A DNA stretch of 64,000 nucleotides from an uncultured Bacteroidales bacterium (GTDB taxonomy: Bacteria > Bacteroidota > Bacteroidia > Bacteroidales > Bacteroidaceae), in contig CADCBO010000004.1 of NCBI GenBank assembly GCA_902799685.1, positions 1 to 64,000 on the forward strand, written 5' to 3'. This document shows, one piece after another, positions 44,739 through 54,800 of this stretch. The notes under the pieces are model-generated. The model saw only the letters and a list, made by a program, of their open reading frames with translations, did no database searches and was not told the DNA's origin. The position numbers and the translations under genes were made by a program. The first letter of the stretch is position 1. Each line of letters starts with the position of its first letter.

Positions 44739-44950
44739 TCCTTAAGAAGTTGTTCGGCACGGTCCTGGTCCTGCGGGTTTACAAGCACGCTTACCGGACC
44801 GGCCATTGCGGTATATGTTGAAAAAATGGCACTCATGGAGTTGTTCATTATCATGGCGGGTATCCCGTCCGATTCCAGACGTGACCTCACAACCTCAGCT
44901 TCAAAGGCCTGGCCTTTGAAAATGCATACCAAATCCTGTTTTTCATTCAT
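44735..44950 (-). CDS. DUF2007-type small protein
   Basis: From the ATG at 44950 the protein has 71 residues: VCIFKGQAFEAEVVRSRLESDGIPAMIMNN then a PVSVLVNPQDQDRAEQLLKE tail, the GlnB-like ferredoxin-fold pattern of DUF2007 (putative signal-transducing proteins). Function is unknown. It heads the proB-proA-argF' operon and is coupled to proB by ATGA, so a regulatory role in proline or arginine synthesis is a reasonable guess. A -7 box TAACTTTG lies on the minus strand at 44981-44988. Confidence 0.8.
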   Translation of the reverse strand: MNEKQDLVCIFKGQAFEAEVVRSRLESDGIPAMIMNNSMSAIFSTYTAMAGPVSVLVNPQDQDRAEQLLKE

Positions 44951-45000
44951 AGCAACCGGTGTTTTACTATTGTGAACTCGCAAAGTTAATGATTTTTCCA

Positions 45001-45008
45001 TACCTTTA
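45001..45008 (+). promoter_or_regulatory. Possible -7 box of the first MORN gene (short leader)
   Basis: TACCTTTA, one mismatch to TAnnTTTG, ends 7 bases before the ATG at 45016. It faces the minus-strand -7 box of the DUF2007 operon at 44981-44988. No clear -33 box. Confidence 0.4.
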
Positions 45009-45015
45009 CACCGAT

Positions 45016-46140
45016 ATGCAGGCCAAACACATTGTCATAATAGCATTATTGGCGTCAAACATACTGTCAGCCAGTGCAATCATGGTTCAGGACACCACCC
45101 CTGCCATACAGGACACCATCCGTTTTGATGATGGTTCCTGGTATCTGGGGCAGATTGCCGATTCGCTGTTCAACGGTTACGGCAAGATGGTATATCCCGA
45201 CAGCACGGTCTATGAAGGCAACTGGAAAGACGGCCTGTGGAACGGCAAGGGAGAACTCTCCTACCCTGACGGCGACCATTATTCCGGAAATTTCAGCAAT
45301 CACCGTTTCAGCGGATACGGCACATACCTGTATGCAAACGGCGACAGGTATGAAGGCTATTGGGATAACGGTATGTTCAACGGTCCAGGTACCATGGATT
45401 ATGCCGACGGCAGCACCTATGCGGGCTTATGGAAGGATGACATGAAGGAAGGACTTGGGGTCATGTACGATGCGCGCACCCAATCCCTTTACAAAGGTTA
45501 TTTTGTGAAAGACAGATTCAGCCATCCGGTATCAGACAACTCCGAAACTCCGGATAATAAACCTTTGCTGAACCCCTCTCCCCGGCCAGTAGTACAGGAT
45601 GGAAGGTTTCATTACAAAGGGCTTACTAATATCAGTCTGTCTTACGGATTGGGACAGATACTGTCAATACACGTACATTATCACATATCGGACTGGTTCT
45701 TTGCCGGCGGACAACTAGGTCTGAACATGGCAAACTACGGGATAGGCGAAGTGTCGGAGACTACGAATGACGACACCGGCGAAAAAGTTACGCTTGTGGA
45801 ATGGGACAGCTACATGGACGAGGTCCTGACCGAACATACCTACCCGTTTTTCAAGATAGCCGCAGAGTGCGGCGTAAGCTGGAAGAGGCTATCGTTGGGA
45901 GCATCCGTAGGCTTAGGGCTTGACAACACCGTGCGCAACTGCCGCAGCAAGGAGGGCAACGACAGCTACTATGAGCCCGGCACGCTCTATTTCCGAAGCC
46001 GGACCACCGGTGCCCGTTTTGCATATGACATCTACACCGAGTTCGTACCCAAGATGAACCTTCCGCTCATTGACATATCCATCAGGGCCGGTTACTCCAA
46101 TCTGGACCTTTTTCATCTTGGACTGGGCGTAGTGTTCTGA
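45016..46140 (+). CDS. MORN-repeat outer-membrane-like protein 1
   Basis: From the ATG at 45016 the protein has 374 residues: signal peptide (MQAKHIVIIALLASNILSASA), then about five MORN-type repeats of the form YxGxWKDGxxNGxGxxxYxDG (about 38-160), a proline-rich linker (PLLNPSPRPVVQD) and a C-terminal region of alternating amphipathic strands (ISLSYGLGQILSIHVHYHI, FFKIAAECGVSWKRLSLGAS, LFHLGLGVVF) ending in phenylalanine, like a small outer-membrane barrel. MORN repeats are otherwise known from phospholipid-binding and cytosolic proteins. The upstream frame extension lacks a signal. It has a tandem paralogue next door. Confidence 0.75.
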   Translation: MQAKHIVIIALLASNILSASAIMVQDTTPAIQDTIRFDDGSWYLGQIADSLFNGYGKMVYPDSTVYEGNWKDGLWNGKGELSYPDGDHYSGNFSNHRFSGYGTYLYANGDRYEGYWDNGMFNGPGTMDYADGSTYAGLWKDDMKEGLGVMYDARTQSLYKGYFVKDRFSHPVSDNSETPDNKPLLNPSPRPVVQDGRFHYKGLTNISLSYGLGQILSIHVHYHISDWFFAGGQLGLNMANYGIGEVSETTNDDTGEKVTLVEWDSYMDEVLTEHTYPFFKIAAECGVSWKRLSLGASVGLGLDNTVRNCRSKEGNDSYYEPGTLYFRSRTTGARFAYDIYTEFVPKMNLPLIDISIRAGYSNLDLFHLGLGVVF

Positions 46141-46147
46141 TTATTGT

Positions 46148-46155
46148 TATTTTTG
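46148..46155 (+). promoter_or_regulatory. -7 box abutting the start of the second MORN gene
   Basis: TATTTTTG is a full -7 match and ends only four bases before the ATG at 46160, so an RNA started from it would be leaderless or nearly so. Confidence 0.5.
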
Positions 46156-46159
46156 CCGT

Positions 46160-47242
46160 ATGCTGCATAAGATATCCGTCATAACCGTATCATTTATGGC
46201 ATGCCTGTTCTGTAACGCACAGGCACTGCATGACAGCATCCCTGTTGATACCATACTGCTCAATGACGGCTCACTCTACATGGGGCAGATAGCAGACTCC
46301 CTGTTCAATGGGCACGGGACACTGATATATGCTGACGGCACGGTCTATGACGGAGGCTGGAAAGACGGTCTGTGGGACGGCCAGGGTACGCTGGTATATC
46401 CCGACGGTGACATTTACAAGGGAGGTTTCCGGGCACATATAAAGGAGGGGCTTGGCACATACATATACAGCAGCGGGGCACGGTATGACGGTGAATGGAA
46501 AGATGACAGGTTCAACGGAAAGGGCAAACTTCTATTTGAGGACGGCGGCATGTATGACGGAGCCTGGAAAGATGACATGAAACACGGGTACGGCCAGCTT
46601 ACGCCACCTCAAGGGCGTCCCATTACGGGCTACTTTTACTATGACGAATATCTGGGTTGGCCGCATGACACATACATTGATATCGACAGCACCCTTACCG
46701 ATGAACTCAAAGAATGGGGATTCAGTCATGAACCTGAAGAGATGTCCGGAGACATATATCTGGGATTCTCTTATTCTGACACAAGGATAGCCACGCTGTC
46801 ACTGTGGCTTGATTATTCAGACAAATTCTTTTGGGGCATGTCAGTGGGATTCAATCTGGATCCTCCCACCCAAGGCAAGTATGGGGCATTCGGCTGGACT
46901 GCATACCCCAAAGATGTCCACATGGAGGGAGAATACACATCGTCCATCTTCACCTTAGACATGGGACTCAAATGGAAGAGACTCTCCCTGGGAGGTGCGG
47001 CAGGAATAGGCCTTGACAAGGCTTACAGGAACTGTAAGGCAAACGGGAACTACAAGGAATATATCAACTACGGCTTATCATACGGCGAAGCATATTACAT
47101 GACCACCCCCACTTCCTCTTCTTTCATATACAGGGCATATATACGCTATTCCATCATCATAAAAAACCGACCCAAGGCATTGACATACCTTGGGTACGGT
47201 AATTCCGAGGGGTTATTCCTGGGAGTGGGAATCAATCTGTAA
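46160..47242 (+). CDS. MORN-repeat outer-membrane-like protein 2
   Basis: The 360-residue protein is a paralogue of its upstream neighbour, 19 bases away. It has a signal peptide (MLHKISVITVSFMACLFCNA), four to five MORN-type repeats (LYMGQIADSLFNGHGTLIYADG, VYDGGWKDGLWDGQG and on, about 33-150) and a C-terminal strand-rich domain (KFFWGMSVGFNLDP, FTLDMGLKWKRLSLGGAAGIGLDK, GLFLGVGINL). The segments QIADSLFNG and WKRLSLG are shared by both proteins, showing duplication of the whole two-domain unit. Function unknown. Confidence 0.75.
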   Translation: MLHKISVITVSFMACLFCNAQALHDSIPVDTILLNDGSLYMGQIADSLFNGHGTLIYADGTVYDGGWKDGLWDGQGTLVYPDGDIYKGGFRAHIKEGLGTYIYSSGARYDGEWKDDRFNGKGKLLFEDGGMYDGAWKDDMKHGYGQLTPPQGRPITGYFYYDEYLGWPHDTYIDIDSTLTDELKEWGFSHEPEEMSGDIYLGFSYSDTRIATLSLWLDYSDKFFWGMSVGFNLDPPTQGKYGAFGWTAYPKDVHMEGEYTSSIFTLDMGLKWKRLSLGGAAGIGLDKAYRNCKANGNYKEYINYGLSYGEAYYMTTPTSSSFIYRAYIRYSIIIKNRPKALTYLGYGNSEGLFLGVGINL

Positions 47243-47256
47243 CCTCTGTCCGCACG

Positions 47257-48156
47257 TCAGACAAGATGACGTACCAGGTCCTCCCTGTCGCCATACAGAT
47301 AGTCAATTACAGGAATCTCTATCATAGTATAGCAACCCGGTTTCTGGAGCATAGATGCGCGTGCGGCGCATACCAGGATCTGACCTGTCAGGGCCGGATT
47401 GTTTATCTTCATGTCAAATTCAAAGAGCTGGTTCTGTGTCTTGCCCGATACACCCTTGCGGGTAAGGTTCACGCCGTGTCCCATATCCTTGAGAGCATCC
47501 ACGCTCTCCACCTGCATCACGTGGGTCTCATCATTCACAAAGTAGGGATCTGCCTTGATTGCGGCGGCCACATCCTCAAAGCGGTAACCGTCAAGAATCT
47601 CAACATATACCATACGGCGATGGATACCTGTACCCACCGGAATGGTCATTGAAAGAGCGGCCTTCACGCCGGGGACGGCCTTTACTGCAACCGAGTGTCC
47701 CATTGACATTCCGGGACCGAAATTGGTATAACTCACTCCCTTGGGAGCCATGGCCTGCATCAGGGCGCGGACAATGGAATCAGTACCCGGATCCCATCCT
47801 GCAGATATTATGGCCACCTTTCCGGATTCTGAAGCCACCTGCATCAGACGCTTGCGGGTTTCCGGGATAAGGGTGTGAATGTCAAAACTGTCAACTGTAT
47901 TTATACCCAGCGGGAGTATATCATTTGCATACTCCTCGGTCTTGCGTGACGGGACGCACAGTATAGCTACATCGGGCTTGGGGAGTTCCTGAATTTTCCT
48001 TACAATCTTATATCCTGCAAGCTCCTTGGGGCAGTCAGCGTCACCGTTACGGCGCACTATTCCCGCAACCTCAAAATCAGGTGCCGTCTCCAGTGCCTCA
48101 AGCACATACTTGCCAATGTTTCCATAGCCTACAATTGCTGCTTTTATCTTTTCCAT
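47257..48156 (-). CDS. ddh: meso-Diaminopimelate D-dehydrogenase
   Basis: Ddh makes meso-diaminopimelate from tetrahydrodipicolinate, ammonia and NADPH in one step, bypassing the succinylase or acetylase branch. The 299-residue protein has the Rossmann motif VGYGNIGK (9-16), [37 protein letters not shown] and the [11 protein letters not shown] substrate segment, all typical. It is a single gene; a variant -7 box TATCTTCG lies on the minus strand at 48185-48192. It works with asd elsewhere in the window to feed wall synthesis. Confidence 0.95.
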   Translation of the reverse strand: MEKIKAAIVGYGNIGKYVLEALETAPDFEVAGIVRRNGDADCPKELAGYKIVRKIQELPKPDVAILCVPSRKTEEYANDILPLGINTVDSFDIHTLIPETRKRLMQVASESGKVAIISAGWDPGTDSIVRALMQAMAPKGVSYTNFGPGMSMGHSVAVKAVPGVKAALSMTIPVGTGIHRRMVYVEILDGYRFEDVAAAIKADPYFVNDETHVMQVESVDALKDMGHGVNLTRKGVSGKTQNQLFEFDMKINNPALTGQILVCAARASMLQKPGCYTMIEIPVIDYLYGDREDLVRHLV

Positions 48157-48286
48157 AGCTCAATGTTGTTTGGTTTACGGGGTGCGAAGATATGAAAAAA
48201 GGGCTTTATGTATATACGCGCGTGCAATAATAACGCATGGATTACGTTATTTTTTAGCATACGCACATAACAAACGCATATTTATC

Positions 48287-48883
48287 ATGATTGAATTCAT
48301 ACAGGGAAAGATAGAGGAACTTACTCCCACACAGGCGGTGCTGCTTACCCAAGGCGGCGTGGCATATGACCTGAACATATCACTCTATACATACTCTGCC
48401 ATACAGGGCAAGGATGACGCCAGGCTGTATGTTTATGAGGCCATTCGCGAGGATGCATATATCCTGTACGGTTTCAGCGGCAGGCAGGAGCGCGAACTGT
48501 TCCTCATGCTCATTTCCGTGCCGGGCATAGGCGGCGCATCGGCCAGAATGATACTGTCATCATTCTCACCGTCAGAGCTGACAGGCATAATCAGCTCCGG
48601 CAATGACGCGCTCCTTAAGAAAGTGAAGGGCATAGGCGCCAAGACCGCGCAGCGCATCATAGTTGACCTGCATGACAAGATAGCCAAGACCCAGTCCGAT
48701 GACATGCCATTGGACCTGCAGACAGGCGTACAGACCGGACAGGTGGCAACTGAGGCCGTGACAGCCATGGTAACGCTGGGATTCCCGCAGGCAGCGTCCC
48801 AGAAAGTAGTACAGGCCATACTCAAGGAACAGGGCGGCCTTACCGTGGAAGCCGTAATACGCGAGGCTTTGAAACGGATCTGA
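48287..48883 (+). CDS. ruvA: Holliday junction helicase subunit RuvA
   Basis: RuvA binds four-way junctions and loads RuvB for branch migration. From the ATG at 48287 it has 198 residues: OB fold ([19 protein letters not shown]), two helix-hairpin-helix motifs ([16 protein letters not shown] and [18 protein letters not shown]) and the C-terminal RuvB-contact domain ([16 protein letters not shown]). The frame extends 39 codons upstream without family support. It precedes sprA by 15 bases on the same strand. Confidence 0.95.
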   Translation: MIEFIQGKIEELTPTQAVLLTQGGVAYDLNISLYTYSAIQGKDDARLYVYEAIREDAYILYGFSGRQERELFLMLISVPGIGGASARMILSSFSPSELTGIISSGNDALLKKVKGIGAKTAQRIIVDLHDKIAKTQSDDMPLDLQTGVQTGQVATEAVTAMVTLGFPQAASQKVVQAILKEQGGLTVEAVIREALKRI

Positions 48884-48898
48884 CTCCAAAGATACTGA

Positions 48899-51800
48899 AT
48901 GATTAAGGGAAGACATCTCATAGCGGCACTGCTGATCACAGGCTCCTGCATCTGCGGGAGCCTTGACAGCCTTTTTGCGCAAGGTACGCCGCAGAGAGTG
49001 CTCCCCATTCCCGAGAACATAACCGAGGAGATAACATACGACGAGACCGACGACACCTACAGCATGGGATACAAGATGGGCGACTACTACCTGGAAGTGC
49101 CCACCGTGATGACCCCAAATGAGTACAACAGGCTCTTGATGAAACGCTCGCTTGAGTCATTCTACCGTGACAAATATGCCGAGGAGCTTGCCAACCAGAA
49201 AGAGAACCGTTTTGACTTTACCGACATGAAGTTTGACCTGGGCCCTGCCGAGAAGATATTCGGCCCGGGCGGAGTACAGGTCAAGACCAGCGGATCGGCA
49301 GCCATAAAACTGGGCTATAACCGCAACAAGGTCGATAATCCGTCACTGTCAGTACAGAACCGCGCCACAGGTGGTTTTGACTTTGACGAACAGATAAACC
49401 TGAACATCAGCGCCAGCGTAGGTGACAAGATCAACATGAACCTGAACTACAACACCGAGGCTACGTTCGACATTGACGCCAAGATGATAAAGCTGCGCTA
49501 CGAGGGCAAGGAGGATGAGATAATCCGCCTGCTTGAGGCCGGCAACATAAGTTTCCCCACAAACTCGTCACTGATACAGGGCGCATCCTCACTGTTCGGA
49601 ATCCGCACAGACCTGCAGTTCGGAAAGCTGAAGCTGCAGATGGTGCTTTCACAGAAGGAGTCATCATCGGCCACCGTGAACTCACGTGGCGGTCAGCAGA
49701 TTACGGACTTTGAGATTGACGCCAGCAGCTATGACGAGAACCGCCATTTCTTCCTGGCCCATTTCTTCCGTGACAACTACGACGACAACATGGCCATGCT
49801 GCCCAGCATAGTGTCTGGTGTGCAGATAACCCGCATAGAGGTATGGGTTACAAACAAGCGCAGCAACTATGACAACCCGCGCAACATAGTGGCGTTTACA
49901 GACCTGGGTGAGACCGGCCATATAAGCAACAACATCTGGAACGCACAGGGAGGCCCCGCCCCGGCCAACAACGCGAATGACCTTTACCGCCGCATATCTT
50001 CCGACTACCCTGCCGCACGTGACATAGACCAGGTGGCAACCACGCTGGGGACATTCCTGGAGGGCAGCACAGACTACGAAAAGATATCCAACGCCCGCAA
50101 ACTGAACTCATCGGACTACACGCTTAACAGTGAGTTGGGTTACATATCACTCAAGAGCGCGCTGGCATCGGACGAGGTGCTGGCCGTGGCGTTTGAATAC
50201 ACCTACGGCGGCAACAGCTATCAGGTGGGTGAGTTCTCATCCGACAGGACCGATGCCAAGGAGACCCTCTACGTAAAACTGCTCAAGTCCAACTCTAACT
50301 CACCCGGAAGCGGAACCTGGGACCTGATGATGAAGAACATCTACTCCATCACGCAAGGCAGCATACAGAGCGCACAGTTCCAGCTGGGCATATACTACAA
50401 CAGCGACAGCACGGGCAGCCGCCTTACCTACATACCTGAGCCGGGACTCAAGAACACGCCACTGCTCAGGCTGCTCAACCTGGACCGTCTGGATGACAAG
50501 AACAACCCCCACTCCAACGGCAAGTTTGACTTTATTGAAAGATATACCGTGCAGGCGCAGAACGGAAAGATAATATTCCCTGTGGTGGAGCCTTTCGGAA
50601 GCCACCTGCGCAAGGTCATAGACAATGACGCCGTTGCACAGAAATATGTATTCCAGGAACTCTATGACTCAACCCGCGTGGTGGCCAAGCGCATAGCCGA
50701 CAAGGACAAGTTCATGCTCATAGGCCAATACTCGGGCACCAACAGCAATGTCATAAGCCTGGGTTCCAATAACATACCCAGAGGATCGGTTATAGTGACA
50801 GCCGGAGGAACAACCCTGGTGGAGAACAGCGACTACACCGTGGATTACAGCATGGGTACGGTTACCATTATCAACCAGAGCATAATAGATGCCGGCACAA
50901 GCGTGAGCGTACAGCTGGAGAGCAACACCGAATACAGCATGCAGCGCAAGACCATGGCAGGAGTGAACTGGATGTATGACTTCAGCAAGGACCTGCAGTT
51001 GGGCGGTACCTTCATGCACCTGAACGAGAAACCCCTGACCAGCAAGGTCACCATGGGCGACGAACCGCTGGTAAATACCATGTACGGACTCAACATAAGC
51101 TGGAAGCATGAGAGCCAGGCCATAACGAACATACTGGACAAGATACCTTTTGTAACCGCCACCAAGCCGTCAACCATTAACTTCAAGGCCGAGATGGCGG
51201 CGCTGCAGTCATCGGTATCGGACAAGGTTCAGGGACAGGCTTCATACATTGATGACTTTGAGGCGGCCGAGAGTGGCATAAGCATCTCCCAGCCATCGGC
51301 ATGGACGCTAAGCGCAGTACCCAAGGGCATGAAAGGCTACGGCAAGTCGGGTCAGGTGGAGGCAGGTTACAACCGCGCCCTACTGAACTGGTTCACGATA
51401 GACCCGCTGTTCACCCGCAGAAACTCACCGCTAACGCCGGCACATATCAAGACAGACCTGGACCAGCTGTCCAACCACTATGTGCGTGAGGTCTATGAGC
51501 GTGAGCTCTACCCCAACAAGGAGTCCACATCAAGCGAATCCACCACTCTGCAGATACTCAACCTGGCTTACTATCCCACAGAGCGCGGCCCCTACAACCT
51601 GAATCCCGACCTGGATGCAGACGGTCACCTGGGCAACCCGCAGGACAACTGGGGCGGTATAATGCGCCGTCTGACCACGACAGACTTTGAGGCGGCCAAT
51701 ATTGAGTACATAGAGTTCTGGATGCTTGACCCGTTCATATACAACCCGGCGGCTGCAGGCGGTGACCTGTACATGAACCTAGGCGAGGTATCCGAGGATG

Positions 51801-54800
51801 TGCTTCTGGACGGCAAGAAGTTCTTTGAGAACGGCCTGCCCGTAGATGACGATACAACAAAATGGGCACAGTCCGTATGGGGCAAGGTACCCACAGGCAA
51901 GAGCCTGGTATATGCTTTTGACAACAACGCCGCCGACAGCCGTGACCGTCAGGACGTAGGTCTGAACGGACTGTCATCGGACGAGGAACGCAGCTGGCCT
52001 GCATATGCAAACTATCTGAGTGAGATACGCGGCAAGGTCAAACCGGATGTGTTCCAGTCTTTCTATGACGATCCCGCCGCCGACACCTACCACTACTACC
52101 GCGGATCGGACTATGATGATATTGAAATGTCTGTGCTGGACCGTTACCGCAAGTACAACGGCACTGAGGGCAACTCGCCCAATTCGGGCCAGAGCGGCAG
52201 CCGTTATGACCAGTCGGCCCGCACCACCCCCGATGTGGAGGATGCCAACGGTGACTATACCATGGACGAGTATGAGAAGTTCTTCCAATACCGCATCTCA
52301 CTCAGACCGTCAGACCTGGAGATAGGCCGCAACTACATAGCCGACAAGCGTGAGGTGAAAGTCAAGCTACGCAACGGGGCCACCGAGACCGTCAACTGGT
52401 TCTGTTTCCGCATACCCATTACCGAATATGAGAAAGCCGAGGGCGGAATACGCGATTTCAGTTCTATAAGGTTCATGCGCATGTACCTTACTGGATTCAG
52501 CCAAGAGGTTCATGTACGTTTCGGCTCACTGGAACTTATGACCAGCCAATGGCGCAACTACGAGCAGCCCATTTACAGCGCCACCAACCGCACCCCCACC
52601 GTATCGGGCAAGTTCTCGGCCACATCGGTCAACATTGAGGAGAACGGTGACCGCGCCCCTGTGAACTACGTGGTTCCCCCAGGCGTGACGCGCATACTTG
52701 ACCCCAACCAGGTGCAGTTGGTGCAGGACAACGAGCAGGCTATGAGCCTTAAGGTGATGGGGCTGGGCGCAGGCGAGGCACGCGGCATATACAAGAAGAG
52801 CTCACTGGACCTGCGCAAGTACAAGCGCATACAGATGTTCAGCCACGCCGAGGCCGTGATACCCGATGACGGCACGCTCAAGAACGGCGATGTATCCGTG
52901 TTCATACGCCTGGGTTCCGACTATTCCGGCAACTACTATGAATATGAGATCCCTCTGGACCTCACCCCCGCCGGACACTACAGCGGCACCAACGAGAATG
53001 ACCGCCGCATGGTCTGGCCGGAGCGCAACATGCTGGACATAGACTTTGATGTACTCACCCAGGTCAAGAACAACCGCAACATACAGAGGAATCTGGGTGC
53101 TATAAGCGCATCGGCGGTATATAGCGAGTATGACCCCAATAACCCGGAGAACCGCATCAGCGTAGTAGGTAACCCCACCATAGGCAATGTCCGCGCCATA
53201 ATGATTGGTGTGCGCAACAACTCCATGAGCTCCAAGAATGCCGAGGTATGGGTAAACGAGCTGCGTCTGGTTGGTTATGAGAGCAAGGGCGGCATGGCGG
53301 CTCGCAGTACCCTAGGCCTGAGGTTGTCTGACCTGGCATCGGTTGACCTGGCAGGACAGATGAGCACAGCCGGCTACGGAGGCCTGGAGCAGAGCATCAA
53401 GGACCGCAAGACCGATGACTATTACAAATACTCCATAACCACAAGCACCAATGTGGGCCGTTTCCTGCCCGAAAAAGCCAAGATATCCGTTCCTATCTAT
53501 TACTCATACACCAGGGAGAAGACATCGCCGCGTTACAGTCCTTATGACACAGACCTTATACTGAACGATGTGATAGAATCCTACCCCGAGGGCCATGCAC
53601 GTGACTCTGTGCGCAGCATATCGCAGGACCTGCGGGAGAGCCATAACTTCAGCATATCAAATGCCAAGATAAACATAAGCAGTGACAAGCCCATGCCTTA
53701 TGACCCGGCCAACTTCTCAGTAAGCTACTCCAAGAGCGTGAGCGACAGGAGCAACAGCACCATAGACTATGAGCATGATGAAAACTGGAAAGCATCGGTT
53801 GACTACAGCTATTCGCACAACATAGACGGATGGACACCGTTTGACTCGCTGCCTGACAGCAAGTGGTTCCAACTGATAAGGGACACCAAGATAAACTTCC
53901 TGCCGCAGAGTTTCTCATTCAACACGGGCCTGCAGCGCAACTACCATGAGCTCCAGGAACGTGATTTGGAGGGATCTGAAGGTATCCCAGTCATATTCTC
54001 CCAGCAGTTCTACTGGAACCGTGACCTCTCCATCCGTTGGGATCCCCTGCAACTGCTCAAGCTTAATTTCAGCGCCAGTACCAGGGCAGAGGTAGAGGAG
54101 CCTTACACCGTGGTGAACAAGGATCTTTACCCGGACCAGTACCAGCTGTGGAAAGACTCCGTCAAGATGAGTCTCAGGAACCTGGGACGTCCGCTGGACT
54201 ACAACCAGTCCTTCAACGCATCGTACAACATACCGCTCAACAAGATTCCGCTCCTGGACTGGGTGACCGCCGATGCAAGCTTCAACTCCAGTTACTCATG
54301 GAACCGTGGTACCACATACGCCAACGGAGCCAACTACGGCAATATCATATCAAACAGACGCTCCATATCCGTAAACGGCAGGCTTAACCTGATAAATCTG
54401 TATAACAAGGTGACATACCTGCACCGTATCAACACCCGTTACAACACAAGCAGGACTTCGGCAAACTCATATGCCACAAACCGCAACAAGAGATATCAGG
54501 AGGAGGTCACGCTGCTGCCGGGCCAGAGCAATATCATTGTGCATAATCTTGGCACGTTCAATCCGCAGCTTACCGCCACTACAAAAGACGGCAGCACCGT
54601 AAAGCTCAAGTTCCGCAAGTTGGGAGCCGACAGCGTATCAATCAAGGTCAAGGACACGCTTAACCTGGTGCTCAAGATGATACAGGATCCCGATATGCCT
54701 GTAAGGACCAAGAGATTCAACCTGCGTGAGGGTATGGATATTGGCCTAAGGGTACTGATGATGGTACGCAATGTTTCAGTAACTTACCGCAATGACTACT

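Noticed and set aside
48433-49056. 207-codon minus-strand frame across ruvA and the sprA start
   Set aside because: It is antisense to two well-supported genes and shows no recognisable domain.
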